This document shows positions 44,738 through 53,427 of a stretch of 64,000 nt of DNA, piece after piece. This DNA comes from Duganella levis (lineage in GTDB: Bacteria > Pseudomonadota > Gammaproteobacteria > Burkholderiales > Burkholderiaceae_D). Made by a program: the position numbers and the translations under genes. The stretch is from contig NZ_WWCT01000025.1 of assembly GCF_009857605.1 (NCBI RefSeq), positions 1 to 64,000 of the forward strand, given 5' to 3'. The notes under the pieces were generated by a model. It was not told the origin of the DNA, made no database searches, and worked only from the letters and a program-made list of their open reading frames with translations. The number at the start of each line of letters is the position of its first letter. The stretch's first letter is position 1.

Positions 44738-45873
44738 TAAATGAGTCCCAAATGTTCGGTGCCGGCCGACAGGTCGCGGTTCTTCGCGGCCTTGCCTTCC
44801 AGCTTGATGGTCAGACGCAGGTCGTTGACGGAGTCGGCGTTGCGCAGCGCGTCCTCGTAGGTGATCAGATCGGCTTCATGCAGTTCAAACAGCGACTGGT
44901 CGAAGGTCTGCATGCCCAGTTCGCGCGACTTCTTCATCAGTTCCTTGATCTCGTGCACCTCGCCCTTGAAGATCAGGTCCGAGATCAGCGGCGAGTTCAG
45001 CATGATTTCGATGGCCACCGCGCGGCCCTTGGATTCCTTCTTCGGAATCAGGCGCTGCGAAATCATGCCCTTCAGGTTCAGCGACAAATCCATCAGCAGT
45101 TGCTGGCGGCGTTCCTCGGGGAAGAAGTTGATGATGCGGTCGAGCGCCTGGTTGGCGCTGTTGGCGTGCAAGGTGGCCAGGCACAGGTGGCCGGTTTCGG
45201 CGAAGGCGATGGCGTGGTCCATGGTCTCGCGGTCGCGGATCTCGCCGATTTGAATAACGTCCGGCGCCTGGCGCAGCGTGTTCTTCAGCGCCACCGCCCA
45301 GTCGTCGGTATCGACGCCGACTTCGCGCTGGGTGACGATGCAGTTCTTGTGCGGGTGAACGAACTCGACCGGATCTTCGATGGTGATGATGTGGCCGTAG
45401 CTGTTCTCATTGCGGTAGCCGACCATGGCGGCCAAGGTGGTCGACTTGCCGGAGCCGGTGGCGCCGACCATGATCACCAGGCCGCGCTTGGCCATCACCA
45501 CATCCTTCAGCACCTCGGGCAGGCCGAGTTCTTCCAGCTTGGGGATGTCGGAATTGATGGTTCGCAGCACCATGCCGACCGCGCCCATCTGCACGAAGGC
45601 GGAGACGCGGAAGCGGCCGATGTCGCCGGGGCTGATGGCGAAGTTGGCTTCCTTGGTCAGCTCGAAGCCGGCCGCCTGCTTGTCGTTCATGATGGAACGG
45701 GCCAGATCGAGCGTGTGGGCGGCGGTCAGCGCCTGGGCTGACACTGGTGTCATCTTGCCGTCAATCTTGACTGCCGGCGGGAAGCCGGCGGTGATGAACA
45801 GGTCCGAGCCCTTCTTGGCCAGCATCAGGCGCAGCAAGTCGAACATGAATTTTGAGGCCTGATCGCGTTCCAT
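44737..45873 (-). CDS. pilU: Type IV pilus retraction ATPase PilU
   Basis: A 378-residue hexameric ATPase that helps PilT retract type IV pili. The motifs are Walker A (GATGSGKST), the Asp box, Walker B (VIQIGEIRDRETM) and His box (AETGHLCLATLHANSANQAL). AIRNLIRE, typical of PilT, is absent; PilU-type ELMKKSRELGMQTFDQSL is present instead. It lies 12 nt downstream of pilT. PilU normally needs PilT for retraction. Confidence 0.93.
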   Translation of the reverse strand: MERDQASKFMFDLLRLMLAKKGSDLFITAGFPPAVKIDGKMTPVSAQALTAAHTLDLARSIMNDKQAAGFELTKEANFAISPGDIGRFRVSAFVQMGAVGMVLRTINSDIPKLEELGLPEVLKDVVMAKRGLVIMVGATGSGKSTTLAAMVGYRNENSYGHIITIEDPVEFVHPHKNCIVTQREVGVDTDDWAVALKNTLRQAPDVIQIGEIRDRETMDHAIAFAETGHLCLATLHANSANQALDRIINFFPEERRQQLLMDLSLNLKGMISQRLIPKKESKGRAVAIEIMLNSPLISDLIFKGEVHEIKELMKKSRELGMQTFDQSLFELHEADLITYEDALRNADSVNDLRLTIKLEGKAAKNRDLSAGTEHLGLI

Positions 45874-45885
45874 TCTGTGCTTTCT

Positions 45886-46929
45886 TTAACCAGGGAAGTT
45901 GTCGGGCGTTTTGGCGGCGCTGCGGGCGGCGGCGCCACTGATGATGTTGCGGCGGACCAGGTCGGTCAGGTTCTGGTCCAGCGTCTGCATGCCGACGCTG
46001 CTGCCGGTCTGGATCGCCGAGTACATCTGCGCCACTTTGGCTTCGCGGATCAGGTTGCGGATGGCCGGCGTTGCCACCATGATTTCGTGCGCGGCCACGC
46101 GGCCGGTACCGTCCTTGGTTTTTAGCAGGGTCTGCGAAATCACCGCCTGCAGCGATTCCGACAGCATGGCGCGCACCATTTCCTTTTCATCGGCCGGGAA
46201 CACGTCGACGATACGGTCGATGGTCTTGGCCGCCGACGAGGTGTGCAGCGTGCCGAACACCAGGTGGCCGGTCTCCGCCGCCGACAAGGCCAGGCGGATG
46301 GTTTCCAGATCGCGCAGCTCGCCGACCAGGATGCAGTCCGGGTCTTCCCGCAACGCAGAGCGCAGCGCGTTGTTGAACGACAGCGTGTGCGGTCCCACTT
46401 CGCGCTGGTTGATCAGGCATTTCTTGGATTCGTGCACGAACTCGATCGGGTCTTCGATCGTCAGAATGTGGCCGTACTCGTTTTCGTTGAGGTGGTTGAC
46501 CATGGCCGCCAGCGTGGTCGACTTGCCGGAGCCGGTCGGCCCGGTCACCAGCACCAGGCCGCGCGGCTTGAGCGCGAATTCGGCGAAGATCTTCGGCGCG
46601 TTGAGTTCTTCCAGGCTCAGGATCTTGGACGGAATGGTCCGCAGCACTGCCGAGGCGCCGCGCTCCTGGTTGTAGGCGTTGACGCGGAAACGCGCCAGGC
46701 CGGGAATCGCGAACGAGAAGTCGACCTCCAGCATTTCCTCGTAGGCCTTGCGCTGCGAGTCGTTCATGATGTCATAGATCATGCCGTGCACGTCCTTGTG
46801 CTCCAGCGGCGGCAGGTTGATGCGGCGCACGTCGCCGTGCACCCGTATCATCGGCGGCAGCCCGGCGGACAGGTGCAAGTCCGAAGCCTTGTTCTTGACG
46901 GAGAATGCGAGTAGTTCGGAGATGTCCAT
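45886..46929 (-). CDS. pilT: Type IV pilus twitching motility ATPase PilT
   Basis: The main pilus retraction motor, 347 residues. Walker A is GPTGSGKST, Walker B is CILVGELRDLETIR, and the signature AIRNLIREAK lies near the C-terminus (residues about 288-297), as required for retraction. An AGGGA ribosome site precedes the ATG. It is divergent from yggS-proC, a conserved arrangement in many proteobacteria. Confidence 0.96.
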   Translation of the reverse strand: MDISELLAFSVKNKASDLHLSAGLPPMIRVHGDVRRINLPPLEHKDVHGMIYDIMNDSQRKAYEEMLEVDFSFAIPGLARFRVNAYNQERGASAVLRTIPSKILSLEELNAPKIFAEFALKPRGLVLVTGPTGSGKSTTLAAMVNHLNENEYGHILTIEDPIEFVHESKKCLINQREVGPHTLSFNNALRSALREDPDCILVGELRDLETIRLALSAAETGHLVFGTLHTSSAAKTIDRIVDVFPADEKEMVRAMLSESLQAVISQTLLKTKDGTGRVAAHEIMVATPAIRNLIREAKVAQMYSAIQTGSSVGMQTLDQNLTDLVRRNIISGAAARSAAKTPDNFPG

Positions 46930-46989
46930 TTATAATCCCTGTGCCCAGACGTATATGTGGCCTGTTATAACGATCCTTACTCGATGATT

Positions 46990-47703
46990 ATGTCCCTGAT
47001 CCGCCAGAACTTGCAAGCCATCACCGCGACAATTGTTGCCACTACCCAAGAATCGGGTCGTTCGCCGGACGCCGTGCGGCTGCTGGCGGTGTCCAAGACG
47101 TTTGGAGCGGAGGCGGTGCTGCAGGCGGTTGACGCCGGCCAGCGCGCGTTCGGCGAGAACTATCTGCAGGAGGGCGTGGACAAGATCCAGGCCGTGCAGC
47201 AGGCCCTGGGGGACAGCGGGCCGGCGCTGGAGTGGCATTTCATCGGCCCGATCCAGAGCAACAAGACGCGGCCGATCGCCGAGCACTTCGCCTGGGTCCA
47301 CACGGTCGAGCGCGAAAAGATCGCGCAACGGCTGTCCGAACAGCGGCCAGCCGGGCTGGCGCCGCTACAGATTTGCTTGCAAGTGAATATCAGCGGCGAG
47401 GCCAGCAAGAGCGGCGTCGCCCCGCAGGAGGTGGCGGCGCTGGCCCACAAGGTCGCCGCGCTGCCCAACCTGACCCTGCGCGGCCTGATGGCGATCCCCG
47501 AGCCGGCCGACGACTTTGACCAGCAGCGCGCGGCCTTCGCCCAGCTGCGGACTTTATATGACCAACTGCGTGCCGACGGGCTGGCGCTCGATACGCTGTC
47601 GATGGGCATGTCGGCCGACCTGCGGGCGGCGATTGTCGAGGGCGCCACCATCGTGCGCGTGGGCAGCGCGATTTTTGGCGCGCGCCATTACAACAAGGCT
47701 TGA
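46990..47703 (+). CDS. yggS: YggS/PROSC family PLP-binding protein
   Basis: A 237-residue pyridoxal-phosphate homeostasis protein with a single TIM barrel and no known catalysis. The PLP lysine lies in LLAVSKTF; other landmarks are FGENYLQEG, WHFIGPIQSNK and SMGMSADLRAAIVEGATIVR. Starts at 46984 or 46957 are also in frame; none has a ribosome site, and TATAAC (46966-46971) gives a very short or absent leader. It lies 3 nt upstream of proC, its usual partner. Confidence 0.93.
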   Translation: MSLIRQNLQAITATIVATTQESGRSPDAVRLLAVSKTFGAEAVLQAVDAGQRAFGENYLQEGVDKIQAVQQALGDSGPALEWHFIGPIQSNKTRPIAEHFAWVHTVEREKIAQRLSEQRPAGLAPLQICLQVNISGEASKSGVAPQEVAALAHKVAALPNLTLRGLMAIPEPADDFDQQRAAFAQLRTLYDQLRADGLALDTLSMGMSADLRAAIVEGATIVRVGSAIFGARHYNKA

Positions 47704-47706
47704 ATC

Positions 47707-48528
47707 ATGAAAATTGCATTTATCGGCGGTGGCAATATGGCTGCGGCCCTGATCGCCGGCCTGGCGAATAAACTGACCGCCGGCGCCAACATCCACGTGG
47801 CGGACCCGAACGCGGACGCGCTGGCGCGGCTGCACAAGCAGTACGGCGTGACCACGGCGGCCGGGACCGATGCGGCGGTCGGCGCGGCGGATGTGATCGT
47901 GCTGGCGGTCAAGCCGCAAAGCATGCGCGAAGTGGCGGCGCAGCTGCTGCCGTTCATCGATGCGGCGCGGCCGCCGCTGATCGTGTCGATTGCGGCCGGC
48001 ATACGCGGCGCCGACCTGTCGCGCTGGCTGGGCGGCCATGGCGCCATCGTGCGCTGCATGCCGAACACGCCGGCGCTGATCGGCAAGGGCATCACCGGCA
48101 TGGTGGCCATGTCGGGCGTCAGCGCCGAGCAGACCAGGGCCGCCGACGACATCCTGCGCGCGGTCGGTCCGACCGTGTGGCTGGATGACGAAAGCAAGAT
48201 CGATGCGGTGACGGCGGTATCCGGCAGCGGTCCGGCCTATGTGTTCTACTTCATCGAAGCGATGCAGCAGGCGGCCGAGGAAATGGGCCTGAGCGCGGAG
48301 CAGGGCAAGCAACTGGCGCTGGCCACCTTTACCGGCGCGGCCCAGCTGGCGCTGCAATCGAGCGAACCGGTATCGCTGCTGCGCGAGCGGGTCACGTCGA
48401 AGGGCGGCACCACCTACGCCGCGCTGACCAGCATGGAAAACAGCGGCATCAAAGCATCCATCATCACCGCCATGAAAGCCGCCGCCGCCCGTGGCAAGGA
48501 GCTTGGCGACGAGCTGGGCTCCGCGTGA
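47707..48528 (+). CDS. proC: Pyrroline-5-carboxylate reductase
   Basis: The last enzyme of proline synthesis, 273 residues. The N-terminal NAD(P)-binding fold is MKIAFIGGGNMAAALIAGL. The C-terminal domain carries the family signature (SGSGPAYVFYFIEAM, LRERVTSKGGTT). It starts 3 nt after the yggS stop, giving the common yggS-proC pair. Confidence 0.96.
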   Translation: MKIAFIGGGNMAAALIAGLANKLTAGANIHVADPNADALARLHKQYGVTTAAGTDAAVGAADVIVLAVKPQSMREVAAQLLPFIDAARPPLIVSIAAGIRGADLSRWLGGHGAIVRCMPNTPALIGKGITGMVAMSGVSAEQTRAADDILRAVGPTVWLDDESKIDAVTAVSGSGPAYVFYFIEAMQQAAEEMGLSAEQGKQLALATFTGAAQLALQSSEPVSLLRERVTSKGGTTYAALTSMENSGIKASIITAMKAAAARGKELGDELGSA

Positions 48529-48558
48529 TAGACTGGATTCTCATGCAGGAGGTTCATC

Positions 48559-48786
48559 ATGAAAGATACTTTGCTGGCGCAAGCCAAGACACTGCCGGTT
48601 GATGACCAGATTGAATTGGTGGAGGCCATATGGAACGGTCTGGTGGACCGCCATGAAGTGCCACCGCCAACCAGGCAGCAGCAGGAAGAACTGGACCGGC
48701 GGCTTCAGCGGCATCTCGCCAATCCCGATGACGTCATGTCGCTGGATGACGTCACGGCAGCGGTGAAGACCAGCCTTCAAAAATGA
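48559..48786 (+). CDS. Type II antitoxin (PF09720-like addiction module protein)
   Basis: A 75-residue antitoxin of the TIGR02574/PF09720 type: LLAQAKTLPVDDQIELVEAI, the W just after it and the acidic C-terminal tail are typical. It probably represses its own promoter and neutralises the toxin encoded next. A strong AGGAGG precedes the ATG. It overlaps the toxin gene by 4 nt. Confidence 0.85.
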   Translation: MKDTLLAQAKTLPVDDQIELVEAIWNGLVDRHEVPPPTRQQQEELDRRLQRHLANPDDVMSLDDVTAAVKTSLQK

Positions 48787-49073
48787 CGCTGCCCATTACC
48801 TTCGAACCAGCAGCCGCAGATGATGTAATCAATGCGGTCAAATGGTATGAAGGGCAGCGCTCAGGCTTGGGCGCGAGGTTTTATGCCGAGGTGAATCGGG
48901 TTGCGGCCTTGGCGGCCGCAAGTCCGTCGCGGTATCCGATTATTCAGGCAGACATCAGGCGCATCTCCTTGCGCGGGTTCCCATACTCAGTCTATTTCCG
49001 CGCCGAAGCTGCAAGGCTAGTCGTTCTGGCCGTATTTCACACGCGGCGTAATCCTGCACGGCTGGCGCCGTGA
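48783..49073 (+). CDS. ParE/RelE-type toxin
   Basis: A 96-residue RelE/ParE-fold protein: ITFEPAAADDVINAVKWYE, GLGARFYAEV, RYPIIQADIRRISLRGFPYS, VYFR and AVFHTRRNP are the standard blocks. The ParE branch poisons gyrase and the RelE branch cuts mRNA; the motifs fit ParE better, but this is not certain. ATGA overlap with the antitoxin gene implies coupled translation. Confidence 0.85.
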   Translation: MTLPITFEPAAADDVINAVKWYEGQRSGLGARFYAEVNRVAALAAASPSRYPIIQADIRRISLRGFPYSVYFRAEAARLVVLAVFHTRRNPARLAP

Positions 49074-49099
49074 AATGTTTGACCTGCGGCGGACGCAGA

Positions 49100-49996
49100 T
49101 CAGGCGGGCTGGTGGTGGCGTAGGGCGTCCACCACCAGCGAGAAGGCGGTGGATGGCTGGCGCCGGCTGGGGTAGTAGAGGTGGTAGCCGGGGAAGACGG
49201 CGCACCAGTCGTCCAGCACGCGCACCAGGCTGCCGTCGGCGAGGTGTGGGGCGACGGCTTCTTCCAGCATGAACGCCAGTCCCATGCCGGCCAGCGTGGC
49301 GCTGAGCACCTGCTGCAGGCCGTTGAAGATCAGCCGGCCTTCGGCGCGCACGTTCAATTCCTGTTTGCCTTTGCGGAAATCCCACGGCAGCAGGCCGCCC
49401 ATGGTCGGCAGGCGGACGTTGATGCAGTCGTGCGCCATAAGATCCTGCGGCCGCTTTGGTGCGCGGCGGCCGGCGAAATAGGCCGGGGAGCCGACCACCG
49501 CCATCCGCTGGTCAGGTCCGATGCGGACCGCGATCATGTCTTTGGCAATGTATTCGCCCAGCCGAACGCCGGCGTCGAAACGCTGTTCGACGATGTCCAC
49601 CAGCCGGTAGTCGGTATTGATTTCGACCTTCAGGTCGGGATAATCCGGCAGCAGCTTGAACAGTTTGGGCAGCAGGATCGTATTGGCCGCATGTTCGGAA
49701 GCGGTGATGCGGATGTTGCCGGCCGGTTTGTCGCGCAGTTCGCGCATGGCCACCAGTTCGGTTTCGATGTCTTCCAGCTTGGGGCCGATGGTGGCCAGCA
49801 GGCGTTCGCCGGCGTCGGTCGGCGCTACGCTGCGCGTGGTGCGCGTCAGCAGACGCAGCCCGAGCCGTTCCTCCAATCCCCGCAACGTCTGGCTGAGCGC
49901 CGATTGCGATACGCCCAGCTGGGCCGCCGCGCGCGTGAAGCTGCCGGCGCGCGCAACCAGCACGAAGGCGCTCAGGTCATTAAGATTCTCTTTCAT
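49100..49996 (-). CDS. LysR-family transcriptional regulator
   Basis: A 298-residue regulator with an N-terminal winged HTH (FVLVARAGSFTRAAAQLGVS, then QSALSQTLRGLEERLGLRL) and a LysR substrate-binding domain of the PBP2_CrgA_like type. It is divergent from two aldo/keto reductase genes across 101 bp that contain two dyads, so it probably controls them. Confidence 0.9.
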   Translation of the reverse strand: MKENLNDLSAFVLVARAGSFTRAAAQLGVSQSALSQTLRGLEERLGLRLLTRTTRSVAPTDAGERLLATIGPKLEDIETELVAMRELRDKPAGNIRITASEHAANTILLPKLFKLLPDYPDLKVEINTDYRLVDIVEQRFDAGVRLGEYIAKDMIAVRIGPDQRMAVVGSPAYFAGRRAPKRPQDLMAHDCINVRLPTMGGLLPWDFRKGKQELNVRAEGRLIFNGLQQVLSATLAGMGLAFMLEEAVAPHLADGSLVRVLDDWCAVFPGYHLYYPSRRQPSTAFSLVVDALRHHQPA

Positions 49997-50001
49997 GATT
50001 G

Positions 50002-50016
50002 ATTAGCTCTGCTAAT
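50002..50016. promoter_or_regulatory. LysR operator candidate 1
   Basis: ATTAGC (50002-50007) and GCTAAT (50011-50016) separated by 3 nt, just upstream of the LysR start codon. Confidence 0.5.
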
Positions 50017-50027
50017 GACGACATGCC

Positions 50028-50044
50028 GATTATAGCGACTAATC
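50028..50044. promoter_or_regulatory. LysR operator candidate 2
   Basis: GATTA (50028-50032) and TAATC (50040-50044) with 7 nt between, giving T-N11-A spacing. It shares the ATTA/TAAT half-site with candidate 1. Confidence 0.5.
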
Positions 50045-50097
50045 AAATGAGTCCATTGGCGCTACAGTGACTGGTATTGGATCAATAGGAGTGCATC

Positions 50098-50949
50098 ATG
50101 GAATATGTAACGCTGAATAACGGCATCCGCATGCCGCTGCTGGGATACGGGGTGTTTCAGGTGGCCGATGCGGCCGAGTGCCAACGCTGCGTGGCCAAGG
50201 CGATCGATGCAGGTTACCGCCTGATCGACACCGCCGCGTCGTATATGAACGAGGGCGCGGTCGGCAAGGGCTTGCAGCAAAGCGGCCTCGCCCGCGAGGA
50301 CTTGTTCGTCACCAGCAAGCTGTGGGTGCAGCACACCGGCTACGAACGCACCAAACAGGCCATTGACGATTCGCTGCGGCGCTTGCAGCTGGACTACCTC
50401 GACCTGTACCTGATCCATCAGCCGTATGGCGATGTGCACGGTTCGTGGCGGGCGATGGAGGAGGCTTACCGTGGCGGCAAGCTGCGCGCTATCGGCGTCA
50501 GTAATTTTCACACCGACCGCTTGATGGATTTGATCGCGTTTAACGACATCAAGCCGGCGGTCAATCAAATCGAGGTCCATCCTTTCCACCAGCAGGCGGA
50601 CAGCGCGGCGTTTATGCTGGAGCAGGGCGTGCAGGCCGAGGCGTGGGCGCCGTTTGCCGAGGGCCGCAACAATCTCTTCGGCAACCCGGTGTTGACTGGA
50701 CTGGCGGAGAAGCATGGCAAGACGGTGGGCCAGGTTGTACTGCGCTGGCTGGTGCAGCGAAATATCGTGGCGTTGGCCAAGACGGTGCGCCGCGAGCGCA
50801 TGGCGGAAAACCTGGATGTGTTTGATTTCAGTCTCGACGCCTCCGATATCGCCGCCATCGCCACGCTGGAAGCCGCGACCAGCAGCTTCTTCTCGCACCG
50901 CGATCCGGCCATGGTCAAATGGATGAGCGAACGCCAGCTCGATATTTAA
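50098..50949 (+). CDS. Aldo/keto reductase
   Basis: A 283-residue NADPH-dependent reductase of the AKR5-like (2,5-diketo-D-gluconate reductase/YeaE-like) group. The catalytic Asp and Tyr lie in LIDTAASYMNE, the Lys in VTSKLWVQ and the His in YLIHQPYG; a nucleotide site is near the C-terminus (VALAKTVRRERMAEN). AGGAG precedes the ATG. It is the first of two reductase genes opposite the LysR regulator and is likely regulated by it. Confidence 0.9.
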   Translation: MEYVTLNNGIRMPLLGYGVFQVADAAECQRCVAKAIDAGYRLIDTAASYMNEGAVGKGLQQSGLAREDLFVTSKLWVQHTGYERTKQAIDDSLRRLQLDYLDLYLIHQPYGDVHGSWRAMEEAYRGGKLRAIGVSNFHTDRLMDLIAFNDIKPAVNQIEVHPFHQQADSAAFMLEQGVQAEAWAPFAEGRNNLFGNPVLTGLAEKHGKTVGQVVLRWLVQRNIVALAKTVRRERMAENLDVFDFSLDASDIAAIATLEAATSSFFSHRDPAMVKWMSERQLDI

Positions 50950-50961
50950 GGAGACGCCATC

Positions 50962-52074
50962 ATGCAATCCGCATCCAATCGTCGTACTTTCCTGCAAGCC
51001 GCGGCGGCGGTGATGGCGGCAGCGCCGCTGGCCTCCGGCGCTGCCGTGCCCGCGACCGCAACGCTGAGCGAGCGCCGCAAGCTGGGTGCGCTGGAAGTAT
51101 CCAGCATCGGCCTCGGCGTGCAGAACATGAGCCGCACCTATCAGACCACGGTGCCCAACCGGCCGGAAATGCTGAACATCATCCGCACTGCATTCGAGCG
51201 CGGCGTGACGTTTTACGATGCGGCCGAGGCGTACGGACCGCATGAGGTGGAGCGCATTCTCGGCGAGGGCGTGGCGCCATTCCGCGACCAGATCGTGATT
51301 GCTTCCAAGTTCGGCTGGAATATCGATCTGGAAACCGGCCAGCGGAGGCCGGGACTCAACAGCCGGCCCGAGCACATCAGGCAGGCGGTTGACGGCATGC
51401 TGAAGCGCCTACGCACCGACCGCATCGATTTGCTGTACCAGCATCGTGTCGACCCGCAGGTGCCGATTGAAGACGTGGCCGGCGCTGTCCAGGATCTGAT
51501 GAAGGCCGGCAAAGTGCGGCACTGGGGACTGAGCGAGATGGGTTTGCAGACGCTGCGCCGGGCGCATGCGGCGCTGCCGCTGGCTGCAGTACAGAGCGAA
51601 TACTCGATGCTGTGGCGCGGGCCGGAGGAGAGTGTGCTGCCGCTGTGCCAGGAACTCGGCATCGGCTTCGTGCCGTGGAGCCCGCTGGGCGTGGGATTCC
51701 TGACCGGTGCGATTGATCTCAACACCCGCTTCGCCGATGGCGACATTCGCAAAGTCGAGCCGCGCTTCGCGCCGGACAATTTGCCGAACAACCTGGCGCT
51801 AGTTGAACTGGTCAGGCGCTGGGCCTGGCGCAAGCAAGCCTCGCCGGCACAAATCGCGCTTGCATGGTTGCAGGCGCAACGGCCGTGGATCGTGCCGATT
51901 CCCGGCACCACGCAGATGGCGCACATGCTGGACAACATCGGCGCCGGCGCACTGCGCTTCACCGCCGCCGAACTGGCGGAGTTGAATCAGTCGGTCGCCG
52001 CCATCCACATCCAGGGCGCCCGCCTGCCGGACGCCGTGCTGACCTTCTCCGGCGTGGAGGCGCCGCTGAAATAA
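50962..52074 (+). CDS. Tat-exported aldo/keto reductase
   Basis: A 370-residue reductase with a Tat signal (NRRTFLQAAAAVMAAAPLAS) and an AKR domain of the AKR11/13-like group. The catalytic residues lie in FYDAAEAYGPHE (Asp, Tyr), IASKFGW (Lys) and LLYQHRVDP (His). Export of an NADPH-type enzyme is unusual; such proteins either load their cofactor before Tat transport or use the signal as an anchor. It follows the other reductase by 12 nt. Confidence 0.87.
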   Translation: MQSASNRRTFLQAAAAVMAAAPLASGAAVPATATLSERRKLGALEVSSIGLGVQNMSRTYQTTVPNRPEMLNIIRTAFERGVTFYDAAEAYGPHEVERILGEGVAPFRDQIVIASKFGWNIDLETGQRRPGLNSRPEHIRQAVDGMLKRLRTDRIDLLYQHRVDPQVPIEDVAGAVQDLMKAGKVRHWGLSEMGLQTLRRAHAALPLAAVQSEYSMLWRGPEESVLPLCQELGIGFVPWSPLGVGFLTGAIDLNTRFADGDIRKVEPRFAPDNLPNNLALVELVRRWAWRKQASPAQIALAWLQAQRPWIVPIPGTTQMAHMLDNIGAGALRFTAAELAELNQSVAAIHIQGARLPDAVLTFSGVEAPLK

Positions 52075-52086
52075 GGGGGGGGAAGC

Positions 52087-52422
52087 CTATTTACGACTGA
52101 GCAGTACGCCGACCAGCAAGCCGATGGTGGCGCCGACGGTGACGGCTTTCCATGGATTGTCGCGCACGTAGACGTTGACGCTGTCGGCGGCGTCGCGGCT
52201 GTGGGCGAGGATGCTGTCTTCCAGTTTGCGCAGGTCGCTGATGGCGGTGCGCAGCGTGTCGTCGAAGCGGATGCGGGCGGCGGAGGCGGCTTCGCTGACG
52301 TCGTCGGCGCTGTCTTCCAGCCATTTCTCGGCTTCGTTAATGGAGCTTTTCAGGCCGTCGATCAGCTGGTCGCGTGCGGTGGTGCTGGCGGACTGGCTGT
52401 CTGCAATGTCGTTTTGACTCAT
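52087..52422 (-). CDS. DUF883/ElaB-YqjD family protein
   Basis: A 111-residue protein with a long amphipathic helix region and a C-terminal anchor ending in the glycine-zipper-like segment AVTVGATIGLLVGVLLSRK. The NPWKAV before the anchor is the family mark. E. coli ElaB and YqjD bind ribosomes at the inner membrane under stress; the same role here is inference. It stands alone. Confidence 0.87.
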   Translation of the reverse strand: MSQNDIADSQSASTTARDQLIDGLKSSINEAEKWLEDSADDVSEAASAARIRFDDTLRTAISDLRKLEDSILAHSRDAADSVNVYVRDNPWKAVTVGATIGLLVGVLLSRK

Positions 52423-52517
52423 GGTGACCTCGTCTGTGTATGCTGGTGGGAAAAGAGAACCAGTGTAAGTATCGGCGAAGTCACCACTTTGCGCGCGCTC
52501 AATTGGCGCAGCGATGT

Positions 52518-53372
52518 CTAGCGCAGCGCGTAGTCCAGCGCCACACCCGCAAACACGGCGCCGCCCAGCCAGTTATTGTGGCGGAAGGCGTAGAAGCAGG
52601 GATCGCGTTCGCGGTTGCGGATCAGCGTGTAGTGATAGCACGCCATGCCGGCCGCCACCGCCAGCCCGGCCACGAACCACAGGCGCAGGCCCAGCTGCCA
52701 GCCGCACACCAGCAGGATCGCCAGATGCAGTGCGTAGCAGAGCATGATGATGGCGACGTCGTAGCGGCCGAAGGTGATCGCCGAGGTCTTGATACCGATC
52801 TTCAGGTCGTCGTCGCGGTCGACCATGGCGTATTCGGTGTCGTAGGCCAGGGTCCAGAACACGTTACCGATCAGCAGCAGCCAGGCCACCGGCGGCACGT
52901 GGTTCTGGATCGCGGCAAACGCCATCGGGATGCCGAAGCCGAAGGCGATGCCGAGGTAAGCCTGCGGAATCGCGAAGAAACGCTTAAAGTAGGGATAGGT
53001 GCCGGCCAGAATCGCCGCCACCACCGACAGCTGTTTGGTCAGCGCATTCAGCGGCAGGATCAGGCAGAAGGCCACCAGCGTCAGCACCACGGCAATCGCC
53101 ACCGCTTCCTTGCCGCTGACGCGGCCGCTGGTAATGGGGCGCTGGGCGGTCCGTTTGACGAATTTGTCGATGTCCTGGTCGGCGTAGTCGTTGATGGCGC
53201 AGCCGGCCGAGCGCATCAGGAAGGTGCCGAGGATGAAGATCAGCAGCAGGCGCCAGTCCGGCACGCCGCCGCTCGCCAGCCACATCGCAATCAGCGTCGG
53301 CCACAGCAGCAGCACGGTGCCGATCGGTTTGTCCATCCGGATCAGACGAAGGTAGAGGCCCAGCTTGTTCAT
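52518..53372 (-). CDS. ubiA: 4-hydroxybenzoate octaprenyltransferase UbiA
   Basis: A 284-residue membrane prenyltransferase of ubiquinone synthesis. About nine hydrophobic helices carry the two Asp-rich motifs: NDYADQDIDKFVKRT (residues about 62-76) and YDTEYAMVDRDDD (residues about 180-192). AGCAIND and RPITSG are family marks. It lies 55 nt downstream of oxyR on the same strand, a layout common in Burkholderiales. Confidence 0.95.
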   Translation of the reverse strand: MNKLGLYLRLIRMDKPIGTVLLLWPTLIAMWLASGGVPDWRLLLIFILGTFLMRSAGCAINDYADQDIDKFVKRTAQRPITSGRVSGKEAVAIAVVLTLVAFCLILPLNALTKQLSVVAAILAGTYPYFKRFFAIPQAYLGIAFGFGIPMAFAAIQNHVPPVAWLLLIGNVFWTLAYDTEYAMVDRDDDLKIGIKTSAITFGRYDVAIIMLCYALHLAILLVCGWQLGLRLWFVAGLAVAAGMACYHYTLIRNRERDPCFYAFRHNNWLGGAVFAGVALDYALR

Positions 53373-53427
53373 ATGTCACTTCGGGTAACAGGAAAGCGGT
53401 GATTATCGCAAATCCTGGCGCCCGGTG

